Assembly (NCBI GenBank): GCA_910585215.1
Contig: CAJUDQ010000014.1
Location: forward strand, 28,837 to 81,748
Reading direction: 5' to 3'
Length of the DNA: 52,912 nt
From: an uncultured Lachnospiraceae bacterium
GTDB taxonomy: Bacteria > Bacillota > Clostridia > Lachnospirales > Lachnospiraceae
In this document: positions 27,079 through 35,804 of the stretch, in pieces
Layout: every line of letters begins with the position of its first letter
How positions within the stretch are numbered: the stretch's first letter is position 1
Notes under the pieces: model-generated
The model's input: the letters and a program-made list of their open reading frames with translations, nothing else
Told to the model about the DNA's origin: nothing
Database searches by the model: none
Program-made: the position numbers and the translations under genes

Positions 27079-27109
27079 TAGTGTTTTCAAAAGCAGTAAA
27101 AATTATGCA
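27079..27109 (-). promoter_or_regulatory. Candidate sigma-G promoter of the spoVA operon
   Basis: On the minus strand TGCATA (27109-27104) and AACACTA (27085-27079) are separated by 18 bases. The -35 fits the sigma-G consensus and five of seven -10 bases match CATACTA. SpoVA operons are known to be sigma-G dependent, which supports the reading. The leader would be very short. Confidence 0.5.
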
Positions 27110-27160
27110 TGAAATTGTATAAGAAAAAAAATAAGTACAATAATTTAATAGAATTAATGC

Positions 27161-27189
27161 TTTAAAAGAAAGGCAAAATCTGGTATAAT
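27161..27189 (+). promoter_or_regulatory. Extended -10 promoter for the class A PBP operon
   Basis: TTTAAA (27161-27166), 17 bases, TATAAT (27184-27189) preceded by TGG. It faces away from the spoVA promoter in the same 245-base spacer, with a leader of about 105 bases. Confidence 0.65.
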
Positions 27190-27301
27190 CAATGTCGTTA
27201 AGCCAAGCCCGTGATTGATATGATAAGGAATTTAAAGCAGAATGTCACAAGGCAGGCTGAAATCTCAATAGAGGAGAATAAAAGAAGAAAGGACAAAGGG
27301 A

Positions 27302-29839
27302 ATGAATTATAGTAAAAACAGTATTATAAAAAAGCATAAGATACTGGTATCAGCCAGAAGAAAGCTTTCAACCAAACTGATTATAAATTTTTTCAGGATT
27401 TTTGTTTTGGCAATTCTTCTGCTGGGTGCGGTAGGTATTTCGGTCGGGCTTGGCATGGCGAGTGGAATATTGGAAGGGACTCCGGAAGTGGAAGCTATCA
27501 GCATTGCGCCGTCAGGAGTATCTACTACTATTTACGATGTTGATGGAAATGAAATTGAAAAACTTGTGGCAAGCGGGTCAAACAGAATACCAGTTTCGAT
27601 TGACCGTGTTCCCGACTGCCTGCAAAAAGCGTTTATCAGCATAGAGGACGAGCGTTTTTACAAGCACAATGGTATTGATGTGAAAGGTATTTTAAGGTCT
27701 GGAGTTCAGTTTGTGTTAAATGGAAAAAAGCAGGGAGCCAGCACAATTACACAGCAGCTTTTGAAGAATAATGTATTTGTCAATGGCGGAAATGAAAATT
27801 CCCTGGGTGAACTGGTAAAAAGAAAAATTCAGGAACAGTATCTTGCGGTAGAGCTGGAAAAGATACAGTCCAAAACAGTAATTCTGGAGAATTATTTAAA
27901 TACAATTAATCTGGGTGCGGGCTGTTACGGTGTACAGGCAGCGTCGCTTCGATATTTTAATAAGGATGTATCGGAACTGAATGTTTCAGAAAGTGCAGTA
28001 ATTGCAGCCATTACGCAGAATCCGTATAGATATAATCCGATTACTCATCCGGAAGAAAATGTAAAACGGCGTGAAGATGTATTGGACAAAATGAAACAAT
28101 TTCATTATATCAGTCAGGAGGAATATGACGAAGCTGTCAATGATAATGTATATGACCGGATTCAGACAGTCAGTGTGGAGACGGAGCAGAATAATACACC
28201 ATATTCTTACTTTGTGGATGAGTTGATTTCACAGGTATTGAAGGACCTTCAGGAACAGAAAGGGTATACATCCGAGCAGGCATCGAGTCTGCTTTACAGT
28301 GGAGGGCTGAATATTTATTCTACTCAGGACCAGCAGATTCAGGAAATTTGTGACAGACAGACTTCAAATCCAGACAATTATCCGGACAATATCTATTATT
28401 CCTTTGACTGGAAATGGTCTGTACAGCGGGCGGATGGAAGCGTAGAGAATTTTTCGAATGTGGATTTAACTTATTATTATAAAAATCTTCTTGGACAGGC
28501 GGATTTCAAGCTGATTTTCGGAAATATGGAAGAGATACAGAGCTGTATCGACGGATTTAAGGCGGAATATTCCAAGGAAGGGGATACCGAGCTTGGTGAA
28601 AAATGTCTGTACTCTCTTCAGCCTCAGGTGTCATTTACGGTTATGGACCAGAAAACGGGACATATTCTGGCGATTGTCGGAGGTCGTGGCGCCAAGGAAA
28701 CCAGCCTGTCACTGAATCGGGCGACACATTCTCCAAGGCAGCCTGGTTCCTGTTTTAAGGTTCTGGCGGCATTTGCACCGGCAATCGATGCATGTGATAT
28801 GACACTTGCTACTGTTTATAACGATGAACCATACAACTATTCCAATGGAAGACCGGTCAATAACTGGTACAGAGGCGGTTATAGAGGGTTGAATCCAATC
28901 AGAACAGCTATCAGAGATTCCATGAATGTGATTGCAGTTCGATGTATTACAGATGTAACCCCTGCATTGGCATTTGAATATCTTCTGAATTTTGGTTTTA
29001 CTTCTCTGGTAGATGAAATGGAGCTGGCAGATGGTTCTATTGTTTCTGATATTAATCAGGCAACAGCGCTTGGAGGTCTTACAAAGGGTGTTTATAATGA
29101 AGAATTGACAGCTGCCTATGCTGCTATTGCAAATAATGGCATGTATATAGAGCCGGTTTATTATACAAAAGTTACAGACAGTAATGGCCGGATTATTCTT
29201 GAGGCAAATCCGGAAATGCGAAAGGTACTTCAGGAAGAAACGGCATATCAGCTTACTTCAGCTATGCACGATGTTGTGACAGAGGGAACCGGAAAAATGG
29301 CAAATATAGACAATCAATATGTTGCAGGTAAAACAGGAACTACCAGCGATAACTATGATATCTGGTTTTCCGGATATACGAATTATCTGACAGCAAGTAT
29401 CTGGTCTGGTTTTGATGAAAATATGGACCTTGAAAAATATTGTGGAAGCACAAGTTATCACAACAAATTGTGGAGCATTATTATGAAAGAAATTCACGAT
29501 GCAAAAGGATATATTTATGCGGAACCAGAAAAACCAGATTCTGTTGTAGAGGCAACGGTATGTACCAACTGCGGATATCTTGCAATTGAGGGAGTTTGTG
29601 GAACACGCAAAGAGGTATTCAGTGATAAAAATATACCAACCGAAAGCTGTAAATGCCATTTGCAATATACAATATGTACAGTATCCGGTAAACTGGCAGG
29701 AGAACATTGCCCGGCAGATGTATGTCAGACAGTTACGCATGCAACTACCTTTCAGGGAAAAAACAGCTATGATTCAGATGCAGTTTATGCGCTGCCATCA
29801 GAAATTCAAAATGGAGTTTGTATTATTCATACAGAATAG
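27302..29839 (+). CDS. Class A penicillin-binding protein (PBP1A type)
   Basis: An 845-residue bifunctional murein synthase. A membrane anchor (about 32-55) precedes the glycosyltransferase domain GT51 (about 85-260), with the catalytic E115 in SIEDERFYKHNG and the motif GASTITQQLLKN. The transpeptidase domain (about 400-730) has S483-C-F-K486 (nucleophile), S540-M-N542 and K677-T-G679, so all active-site motifs are intact. The last 110 residues are cysteine-rich, with two modules of the form C-x-x-x-G-x-L-A followed by more cysteines (VCTNCGYLAIEGVC and CTVSGKLAGEHCP). Such tails occur in clostridial PBPs and may form disulfides or bind the wall. It heads an operon with the yigZ-like gene. 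Confidence 0.92.
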   Translation: MNYSKNSIIKKHKILVSARRKLSTKLIINFFRIFVLAILLLGAVGISVGLGMASGILEGTPEVEAISIAPSGVSTTIYDVDGNEIEKLVASGSNRIPVSIDRVPDCLQKAFISIEDERFYKHNGIDVKGILRSGVQFVLNGKKQGASTITQQLLKNNVFVNGGNENSLGELVKRKIQEQYLAVELEKIQSKTVILENYLNTINLGAGCYGVQAASLRYFNKDVSELNVSESAVIAAITQNPYRYNPITHPEENVKRREDVLDKMKQFHYISQEEYDEAVNDNVYDRIQTVSVETEQNNTPYSYFVDELISQVLKDLQEQKGYTSEQASSLLYSGGLNIYSTQDQQIQEICDRQTSNPDNYPDNIYYSFDWKWSVQRADGSVENFSNVDLTYYYKNLLGQADFKLIFGNMEEIQSCIDGFKAEYSKEGDTELGEKCLYSLQPQVSFTVMDQKTGHILAIVGGRGAKETSLSLNRATHSPRQPGSCFKVLAAFAPAIDACDMTLATVYNDEPYNYSNGRPVNNWYRGGYRGLNPIRTAIRDSMNVIAVRCITDVTPALAFEYLLNFGFTSLVDEMELADGSIVSDINQATALGGLTKGVYNEELTAAYAAIANNGMYIEPVYYTKVTDSNGRIILEANPEMRKVLQEETAYQLTSAMHDVVTEGTGKMANIDNQYVAGKTGTTSDNYDIWFSGYTNYLTASIWSGFDENMDLEKYCGSTSYHNKLWSIIMKEIHDAKGYIYAEPEKPDSVVEATVCTNCGYLAIEGVCGTRKEVFSDKNIPTESCKCHLQYTICTVSGKLAGEHCPADVCQTVTHATTFQGKNSYDSDAVYALPSEIQNGVCIIHTE

Positions 29840-29882
29840 AAATTTTTTCTCTGGAATGGCTTTAGAGAGCAGAGGATAGAAA

Positions 29883-30530
29883 ATGACAGAAAGTTATAAA
29901 GTTTTATATGAAGAAGCAACCGCAGAGATTATAGAAAAAAAGTCCAGATTTATTGCATTTTTAAAACCAGTAACCTCCGAAGAGGAAGCGGCACAGTTTA
30001 TTGATTCAATAAAGAAGAAAAACTGGAATGCCTCGCATAACTGTTCGGCCGCTGTGGTGGGAAGAAATAATGAATACAGCCGCTGCAGTGATGACGGTGA
30101 ACCGTCGGGAACTGCCGGAAAGCCAATGCTCGAAGTACTGCTTGGAGAGGGTATCCATAATATTGCTGTAGTAGTGACAAGATATTTTGGAGGTACTCTT
30201 CTAGGAACAGGCGGACTTGTAAGAGCATATCAGCGTTGTGTCAAAGAAGGGCTGGCTGTTGCCCATATTATGGAAAAATATGCCGGTTATCTGATTACAG
30301 TGCATACAGACTATAATGGAATTGGAAAAATACAATATATTATCGGACAAACAGATATATTGACTATAAATACAGAATATGCGCAGACAGTGACTGTTCA
30401 GGTGGCAGTACAGGCAGAGACGGCTGAAACATTTATAAAAAAGGTGACAGAAGCGACAAACGGGCAGGCAGAGATAGAAAAGTCGGAAGAATTATTTTAT
30501 GGAGTAGTAGATGGAAAAGTGGTATTGTAA
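29883..30530 (+). CDS. YigZ/IMPACT family protein
   Basis: A 215-residue cytoplasmic protein of the YigZ family, with an N-terminal UPF0029 domain (about 15-130) marked by EKKSRFIAF, DDGEPSGTAGKP, and VVVTRYFGGTLLGTGGLVRAY. A C-terminal ferredoxin-like domain (about 135-210) follows. The molecular function is not firmly established; relatives are linked to translation control. It begins 43 bases after the PBP gene behind an AGAGGATAG site, with no terminator between. Confidence 0.92.
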   Translation: MTESYKVLYEEATAEIIEKKSRFIAFLKPVTSEEEAAQFIDSIKKKNWNASHNCSAAVVGRNNEYSRCSDDGEPSGTAGKPMLEVLLGEGIHNIAVVVTRYFGGTLLGTGGLVRAYQRCVKEGLAVAHIMEKYAGYLITVHTDYNGIGKIQYIIGQTDILTINTEYAQTVTVQVAVQAETAETFIKKVTEATNGQAEIEKSEELFYGVVDGKVVL

Positions 30531-30583
30531 AAGTTTAGAAGAAACGTTTTTCAATCTGTCAAGTTCCCTGATTCAAAAAAATC

Positions 30584-30611
30584 TTGTAATTATGCAAAAA
30601 TATGGTAAACT
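30584..30611 (+). promoter_or_regulatory. Probable promoter of the TypA gene
   Basis: TTGTAA (30584-30589), 16 bases, and TAAACT (30606-30611) with TGG just before it as an extended -10. It lies in the 135-base gap after the yigZ-like gene. Confidence 0.45.
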
Positions 30612-30665
30612 TGACCTGTTCACTTAAAATAATATCATTAAGAATAGAATTAGAGGAAGTAAGAA

Positions 30666-32513
30666 ATGAAAACAAAAAGAGAAGATATTAGAAATATTGC
30701 AATTATTGCTCACGTTGACCATGGAAAGACCACACTTGTAGATGAACTGCTCAAACAAAGCGGCGTTTTTCGGGAAAATCAGGAGATAGCGGAGCGTGTG
30801 ATGGATTCGAACGATATTGAGCGCGAGCGTGGAATCACTATTCTTTCCAAAAATACAGCCGTTCATTATAAGGGAACAAAGATTAATATTATTGATACTC
30901 CGGGACATGCAGACTTTGGCGGTGAAGTTGAACGTGTGCTTAAAATGGTAAACGGTGTGATTCTGGTAGTTGATGCTTTCGAAGGCGCCATGCCTCAGAC
31001 CAAATTTGTGCTAAAAAAAGCTTTGGAAATGAATCTTCCAGTGATTGTATGCATCAATAAAATTGACCGTCCGGAGGCAAGGCCAAAGGAAGTTATTGAT
31101 GAAGTTTTGGAATTGTTTATTGATTTAGATGCTTCTGAGGAGCAGCTTGAATGTCCATTTGTATATGCATCTGCAAAGGCAGGTTATGCGATTGTGGAAC
31201 TTGAGGATGAGCAAAAGGATATGGAACCGCTGTTTGAAACAATTGTCAATTACATTCCGGCTCCAGAAGGTGATTCGGATGCAGATACACAGATGCTTGT
31301 CAGTACAATTGATTACAATGAGTATGTGGGGCGTATTGGAATCGGAAAGATTGACAACGGAAGTCTGAAGGTAAATCAGGAGGTTGTGATTGTAAATGCA
31401 CATGACCCTGAAAAGAAAAAAAGAGTAAAAGTCAGCAAACTTTATGAATTTGACGGTCTTTCCAAGGTAGAAGTAACAGAGGCCGGTATTGGCTCAATCG
31501 TTGCAGTATCCGGCATAGAGGGAATCCATATCGGAGATACCCTGTGTTCACCGGAAAATCCGGTTCCAATTCCGTTTCAGAAAATTTCAGAACCTACGAT
31601 TGCCATGCAGTTTATAGTAAATGACAGTCCAATGGCAGGGCAGGAAGGAAAGTTTGTTACTTCAAGGCATCTGCGTGACCGTCTGTTTCGTGAGCTGAAT
31701 ACAGATGTCAGTCTTCGTGTGGAAGAGACAGATACGACAGAAAGCTTTAAAGTATCTGGACGCGGTGAACTTCATCTGTCTGTTTTAATCGAAAATATGA
31801 GGCGTGAAGGCTATGAGTTTGCTGTCAGCAAGGCCGAAGTTCTGTACAAGGAAGATGAGCAGGGCAGAAAACTGGAGCCTATGGAACTTGCCTATATCGA
31901 TGTTCCCGAGGAATTTTCCGGTACAGTGATTCAGAAACTGACACAGAGAAAAGGGGAACTTCAGGGAATGGCGATGTCAAACGGAGGCTATACAAGGCTT
32001 GAGTTTTCCATTCCATCCAGAGGACTGATTGGTTATCGCGGGGAATTTATGACAGATACAAAGGGAAACGGAATTATGAATACTATTTTTGATGGCTATG
32101 GACCATTTAAGGGAGAAATTCAGTACCGCAAACAGGGTTCCATTATTGCTTTTGAAACGGGAGAAAGCATTACTTATGGATTGTTTAACGCACAGGAGAG
32201 GGGAGTACTGTTTATCGGACCAGGAGAAAAGGTGTATTCCGGTATGGTAATTGGTCAGACCGGCAAGGCAGAGGACGTAGAGGTAAATGTCTGCAAAAAG
32301 AAACAGCTTACCAATACCCGTGCATCCGGTTCAGATGATGCATTAAAACTTACTACGCCAAAGATTTTAAGTTTGGAGGAAAGTCTGGAATTTATTGATA
32401 CCGATGAGCTGCTTGAAATTACTCCGAAAAATCTGCGGATTCGAAAAAAGATATTGGACCCGACGCTTAGAAAAAGAGCCTTTATTCGAAAACAACAGAT
32501 GGCGGAGAATTGA
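30666..32513 (+). CDS. typA: TypA/BipA ribosome-associated GTPase
   Basis: A 615-residue translational GTPase related to EF-G. The G domain (about 5-200) has P-loop AHVDHGKTT, switch region RGITILSKNT, DTPGHADFGGEV and NKIDRPEA. Domains II, III, V and the BipA-specific C-terminal domain follow (for example EGYEFAVSKAEV and RGLIGYRGEFMTDTKGNG). It associates with the ribosome and is needed for normal 50S assembly and growth under stress such as cold. Length is normal for the family. AGAGGAAG is the ribosome site. No clear terminator follows; the 160-base gap to the next gene holds only a weak T-poor hairpin (32548-32571). Confidence 0.97.
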   Translation: MKTKREDIRNIAIIAHVDHGKTTLVDELLKQSGVFRENQEIAERVMDSNDIERERGITILSKNTAVHYKGTKINIIDTPGHADFGGEVERVLKMVNGVILVVDAFEGAMPQTKFVLKKALEMNLPVIVCINKIDRPEARPKEVIDEVLELFIDLDASEEQLECPFVYASAKAGYAIVELEDEQKDMEPLFETIVNYIPAPEGDSDADTQMLVSTIDYNEYVGRIGIGKIDNGSLKVNQEVVIVNAHDPEKKKRVKVSKLYEFDGLSKVEVTEAGIGSIVAVSGIEGIHIGDTLCSPENPVPIPFQKISEPTIAMQFIVNDSPMAGQEGKFVTSRHLRDRLFRELNTDVSLRVEETDTTESFKVSGRGELHLSVLIENMRREGYEFAVSKAEVLYKEDEQGRKLEPMELAYIDVPEEFSGTVIQKLTQRKGELQGMAMSNGGYTRLEFSIPSRGLIGYRGEFMTDTKGNGIMNTIFDGYGPFKGEIQYRKQGSIIAFETGESITYGLFNAQERGVLFIGPGEKVYSGMVIGQTGKAEDVEVNVCKKKQLTNTRASGSDDALKLTTPKILSLEESLEFIDTDELLEITPKNLRIRKKILDPTLRKRAFIRKQQMAEN

Positions 32514-32673
32514 AAAACTGATTAGACAAAAGAAATAAAAAAATAAATTTTCTGGTTCTAAAATCAGAAAACTGGGCATACTATATATAGAGAAAAAATT
32601 AAAACACAGGCCTGCCCGGGATACTACTACAAGAACGGGTAAAAAGGTCATTTTCAGAAGGGAGAAAATACGA

Positions 32674-33306
32674 ATGGTAGATAAGGTAATTGAGAACAAC
32701 AGGGTAAGCATTATAGGTGAAATCGTTTCTGATTTCAGATACAGCCATCAGGTATATGGAGAGGGCTTCTACATAGTAGATGTGGCCGTGAGCAGATTGA
32801 GTGAATTGTCTGACATTATACCTCTTATGGTTTCCGAAAGACTGGTGGATGTGACTGAAAATTGTGTGGGAAGACTGGTGGAAACTTCAGGACAGTTCCG
32901 TTCTTATAACAGACATGAGGGATTAAAAAACAAACTTGTCTTGTCTGTATTTGTGAGGGAATGGGAGTTTGTAGATGAAAATCCTGAGGCAGGAAAGACA
33001 AATCAGATTTATCTTGACGGATTTATCTGCAAGGCGCCGATTTACAGAAAGACACCACTGGGTCGTGAAATTGCTGATTTGCTGATTGCAGTAAACAGAC
33101 CATATGGAAAGAGCGATTATATCCCGTGTATTGCTTGGGGAAGAAATGCAAGATTTGCATCAACCTTTGAGGTCGGCGGCAAAATACAGGTTTGGGGTCG
33201 TGTACAGAGTCGTGAATATGTAAAAAAGATTAGTGAAGATGAAATAGAGAAGCATACCGCTTATGAGGTATCTGTATCAAAACTGGAATATGATACAGCA
33301 GACTGA
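32674..33306 (+). CDS. Tandem OB-fold single-strand DNA-binding-like protein
   Basis: A 210-residue protein with two SSB-like OB domains, about residues 5-105 and 106-205. The second contains IYLDGFICKAPIYRKTPLGR, ADLLIAVNRPYGKSDYIPCI and WGRNARFAS, the pattern of bacterial SSB (T-P-x-G x8 L-A-V-N-R). The first copy is more diverged. It lacks the acidic C-terminal tip through which normal SSB recruits partners, so it is probably not the main replication SSB. Relatives appear in Lachnospiraceae and other Clostridia. AGAAGGGAGAA is the ribosome site. Confidence 0.75.
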   Translation: MVDKVIENNRVSIIGEIVSDFRYSHQVYGEGFYIVDVAVSRLSELSDIIPLMVSERLVDVTENCVGRLVETSGQFRSYNRHEGLKNKLVLSVFVREWEFVDENPEAGKTNQIYLDGFICKAPIYRKTPLGREIADLLIAVNRPYGKSDYIPCIAWGRNARFASTFEVGGKIQVWGRVQSREYVKKISEDEIEKHTAYEVSVSKLEYDTAD

Positions 33307-33356
33307 TAAAACTATCTGCCCGCGGTGTATAAATGAAAAAATAATAGTATAACATC

Positions 33357-33385
33357 TTGACAATATCGTATATGAGTGCTAACAT
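33357..33385 (+). promoter_or_regulatory. Promoter of the lysine-riboswitch transcript
   Basis: TTGACA (33357-33362), 17 bases, TAACAT (33380-33385), with TGC as an extended -10. Transcription should start near 33392, just ahead of the riboswitch. Confidence 0.75.
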
Positions 33386-33403
33386 AAGCTTAATTGAAAA
33401 ATA

Positions 33404-33582
33404 TAAGTAGAGGTTGCATCTTTTAAGAGTAGTATGTTTGATGCCGGCAGGGCAGATGAGAGGATATGAAAGGAAGAGATGCCGAAAGAAATAAATATGC
33501 CAGTTTATTTCTTGGGCATACAGTAAATAGCTGTATGACTGTCATCTGATGATGAGAAATCTTTGGATGGAGAGCTATGAAC
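33404..33582 (+). promoter_or_regulatory. Lysine riboswitch (L box)
   Basis: The leader carries the conserved blocks of the lysine aptamer in order: GTAGAGGTTGCAT, TTAAGAGTA, GAAAGG, AGATGCCGAAAGAAAT, TTTCTTGGGCAT, GACTGTCATCTGATGATGAGA, and TGGAGAGCTAT. The order and spacing match the L-box RNAs ahead of lysine genes in Firmicutes. A terminator hairpin follows at 33615 and dapA at 33789, so lysine binding should stop transcription of dapA-dapB. Confidence 0.92.
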
Positions 33583-33614
33583 ATTTTATTATATGCTGTT
33601 AGTACGTAATAAAC

Positions 33615-33648
33615 AGGCTGGCCATCGCGTCAGCCTTTTCTATTTTTA
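33615..33648 (+). terminator. Riboswitch-controlled terminator
   Basis: AGGCTGGC pairs with GTCAGCCT (one G-U wobble and an inner extension), followed by TTTTCTATTTTT. It is the expression platform of the lysine riboswitch. The next 140 bases up to dapA hold no further clear promoter. Confidence 0.85.
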
Positions 33649-33788
33649 TAGAAAATTGCCTCACAGTATGCAGTTAGTGTCATTCAGTTTGGATGGTTGT
33701 GATATCATATGAACTACATGACTGACGGCTTTCTACAAATATTTGGAAATTATTATAATTTTATGCCTAGAGGCAGAAGGAGGATTTT

Positions 33789-34673
33789 ATGTCATTATTT
33801 ACAGGAGCTGGTGTTGCAATTGTAACGCCTATGTATGAAAATGGAGATGTGAACTATGAAGTATTTGGAGAGCTTGTGGAAACTCAGATTGCAGGAGGTA
33901 CAGATGCTATTATTGTCTGTGGTACAACAGGAGAAGCGTCTACACTGACACATGAAGAACATTTGGAGTGCATCCGGTTTGTGGTAGATAAAGTAAACAA
34001 AAGGATTCCTGTAATTGCAGGAACTGGCTCAAACTGTACAAAAACTGCCGTCTATTTGTCACAGGAGGCAGAAAAACTCGGAGCTGACGGTGTACTTCTG
34101 GTTTCACCATATTATAACAAGGCTACCCAGAAGGGGTTGAAAAATCATTTTGTTACAATTGCAAAGTCTATAAAAATTCCTGTTATTTTATATAATATTC
34201 AGGGAAGAACCGGTGTAAATATTGAACCAGCTACAATTGCAGCGATTGCAGAAGAGGCGGGAAATGTAGTGGCAGTAAAGGAAGCAAGCGGAAATATTTC
34301 ACAGGTAGCACAGATTGCAAGACTTACCAAAGGCAAGCTGGATATTTATTCCGGAAATGATGACCAGATTATTCCAATTCTTTCTCTTGGAGGAAAAGGA
34401 GTTATTTCTGTATTGTCCAATATAGCGCCAAAGCAGACACATGATATATGTGAGGAGTATTTGAAAGGAAATGTGGAAAAAGCGAAAGATTTGCAGCTGA
34501 GTGCACTTGATTTAATAAAAGCATTATTCTGTGAGGTAAACCCAATTCCTGTAAAGGCAGCTATGAATTTCATGGGAATGAATGTCGGGTCTCTTCGTGC
34601 ACCATTGACAGAGATGGAAGATGTCAATAAAGAAAAGCTGGCAGCAGCAATGAAAGAATACGGACTGCTTTAA
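33789..34673 (+). CDS. dapA: 4-hydroxy-tetrahydrodipicolinate synthase
   Basis: A 294-residue TIM-barrel aldolase that condenses pyruvate with aspartate semialdehyde, the first committed step to diaminopimelate and lysine. The Schiff-base lysine lies in VVAVKEASGN at about residue 161, and CGTTGEASTLTHEEH and PYYNKATQKGL are family motifs. AGAAGGAGG precedes the ATG. It is the first gene under the lysine riboswitch. In a spore former the product also feeds dipicolinic acid, which the spoVA operon in this window transports. Confidence 0.97.
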   Translation: MSLFTGAGVAIVTPMYENGDVNYEVFGELVETQIAGGTDAIIVCGTTGEASTLTHEEHLECIRFVVDKVNKRIPVIAGTGSNCTKTAVYLSQEAEKLGADGVLLVSPYYNKATQKGLKNHFVTIAKSIKIPVILYNIQGRTGVNIEPATIAAIAEEAGNVVAVKEASGNISQVAQIARLTKGKLDIYSGNDDQIIPILSLGGKGVISVLSNIAPKQTHDICEEYLKGNVEKAKDLQLSALDLIKALFCEVNPIPVKAAMNFMGMNVGSLRAPLTEMEDVNKEKLAAAMKEYGLL

Positions 34674-34721
34674 AATCTGTCAATCATACTGTCAATGATT
34701 GCTCATATGAATAATCATACG

Positions 34722-34775
34722 CAAAGAAGCAAACTATAAAGAGATACTACGTAAAGAGGTAAATATAAAGAGGTA
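34722..34775 (+). repeat. Four near-copies of a 15-base unit before dapB
   Basis: The unit AAAGAGGTA appears as CAAAGAAGCA (34722), TAAAGAGATA (34737), TAAAGAGGTA (34752) and TAAAGAGGTA (34766), at spacings of 15, 15 and 14 bases. The last copy is the ribosome site of dapB; the earlier ones resemble spare ribosome sites. A small hairpin (34681-34701) lies upstream. Confidence 0.6.
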
Positions 34776-34780
34776 AAAGT

Positions 34781-35533
34781 ATGACAAGAATAATTATGAC
34801 TGGCTGCAATGGAAAGATGGGTAAAAACATTTCAGAAATTGTAGCAGCAGATGAAGATGCCAAAATTGTAGCAGGTGTGGATATTTCAGAGGAAATCCGC
34901 GATTATCCAGTATACAAAAAAATCGGTGATGTAAAAGAAGAGGCAGACGTTGTAATTGATTTCTCGACTCCAAAGGTTTTGGATGAAATTCTTTCTTTTG
35001 CAGTTGAAAAGCAGATACCAACTGTACTTTGTACTACCGGTTACAGTGCAGAACAGATAGAACAAATCAATCAAACTGCAAACAAAGTTGCTCTGCTTCG
35101 TTCGGCAAATATGTCTTTGGGTATTAATACAATGATTAAGGTTATGGAAACAGTTGCAAAAACACTGGCAGATGCCGGATTTGATATTGAAATTGTAGAA
35201 AAACACCATAATCAGAAACTGGATGCTCCAAGTGGAACTGCCTTGGCTCTGGCAGATGTTATTAACAGGGAACTGGATAATGATTATGCTTACAAATATG
35301 ACAGAAGTACACTGCGCGAAAAGAGACCGAAAAAAGAAATTGGCATTAGTGCTGTCAGAGGCGGAACTATTGTAGGAGAACATGAGGTGATTTTTGCCGG
35401 AACAGATGAGGTGATTGAGTTTAAGCATACGGCTTATTCCAAGGCAATTTTTGGAAAAGGAGCAGTGCAGGCTGCCAAGTTTTTGAAGGGAAAGAACGCA
35501 GGGCTTTATAGTATGAAGAATGTCATAGGGTAA
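34781..35533 (+). CDS. dapB: 4-hydroxy-tetrahydrodipicolinate reductase
   Basis: A 250-residue NAD(P)H-dependent reductase catalysing the step after DapA. The N-terminal Rossmann fold has MTGCNGKMGKNI, and the substrate site is EKHHNQKLDAPSGTA with GISAVRGGTIVGEHEVIF. Length is usual for DapB. It follows dapA by 107 bases with no terminator, so it should share riboswitch control. A strong terminator follows at 35583. Confidence 0.97.
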   Translation: MTRIIMTGCNGKMGKNISEIVAADEDAKIVAGVDISEEIRDYPVYKKIGDVKEEADVVIDFSTPKVLDEILSFAVEKQIPTVLCTTGYSAEQIEQINQTANKVALLRSANMSLGINTMIKVMETVAKTLADAGFDIEIVEKHHNQKLDAPSGTALALADVINRELDNDYAYKYDRSTLREKRPKKEIGISAVRGGTIVGEHEVIFAGTDEVIEFKHTAYSKAIFGKGAVQAAKFLKGKNAGLYSMKNVIG

Positions 35534-35582
35534 CAGCAGGTTCAATATTTTAACGAACTCTTTATGAAACACAACAAAAGGA

Positions 35583-35615
35583 AGAGGAAACAGATAACAC
35601 TGTTTTCTCTTTTTT
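35583..35615 (+). terminator. Terminator of the dapA-dapB operon
   Basis: AGAGGAAACAG (35583-35593) pairs with CTGTTTTCTCT (35600-35610) with one G-U pair, followed by five T. Confidence 0.88.
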
Positions 35616-35688
35616 GCACCTTATTCCCAATCTTTTTTTCCAATTCCCTTTTGTTTGTGATTTAAATGTGAAATATATAAAAAAATCG

Positions 35689-35717
35689 TGGAAATAAACC
35701 ATGTTTTATGTTAAAAT
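35689..35717 (+). promoter_or_regulatory. Probable promoter of the Gld-type ABC operon
   Basis: TGGAAA (35689-35694), 17 bases, TAAAAT (35712-35717), with TGT as an extended -10. A small hairpin (TGAAGC with GCTTCA, 35766-35781) lies just before the AAAGGAGG ribosome site. Confidence 0.5.
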
Positions 35718-35804
35718 GTACAAGTATGCGTAAAATTTTATATTTTAAAACCGATGAAAAAAGAGTGAAGCTTTTGCTTCATAAGATAAAAGGAGGAATT
35801 ACCG

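Noticed and set aside
34886..35572. Antisense frame of 228 codons opposite dapB
   Set aside because: No start signal, Cys/Phe-rich composition, and dapB on the other strand is certain.
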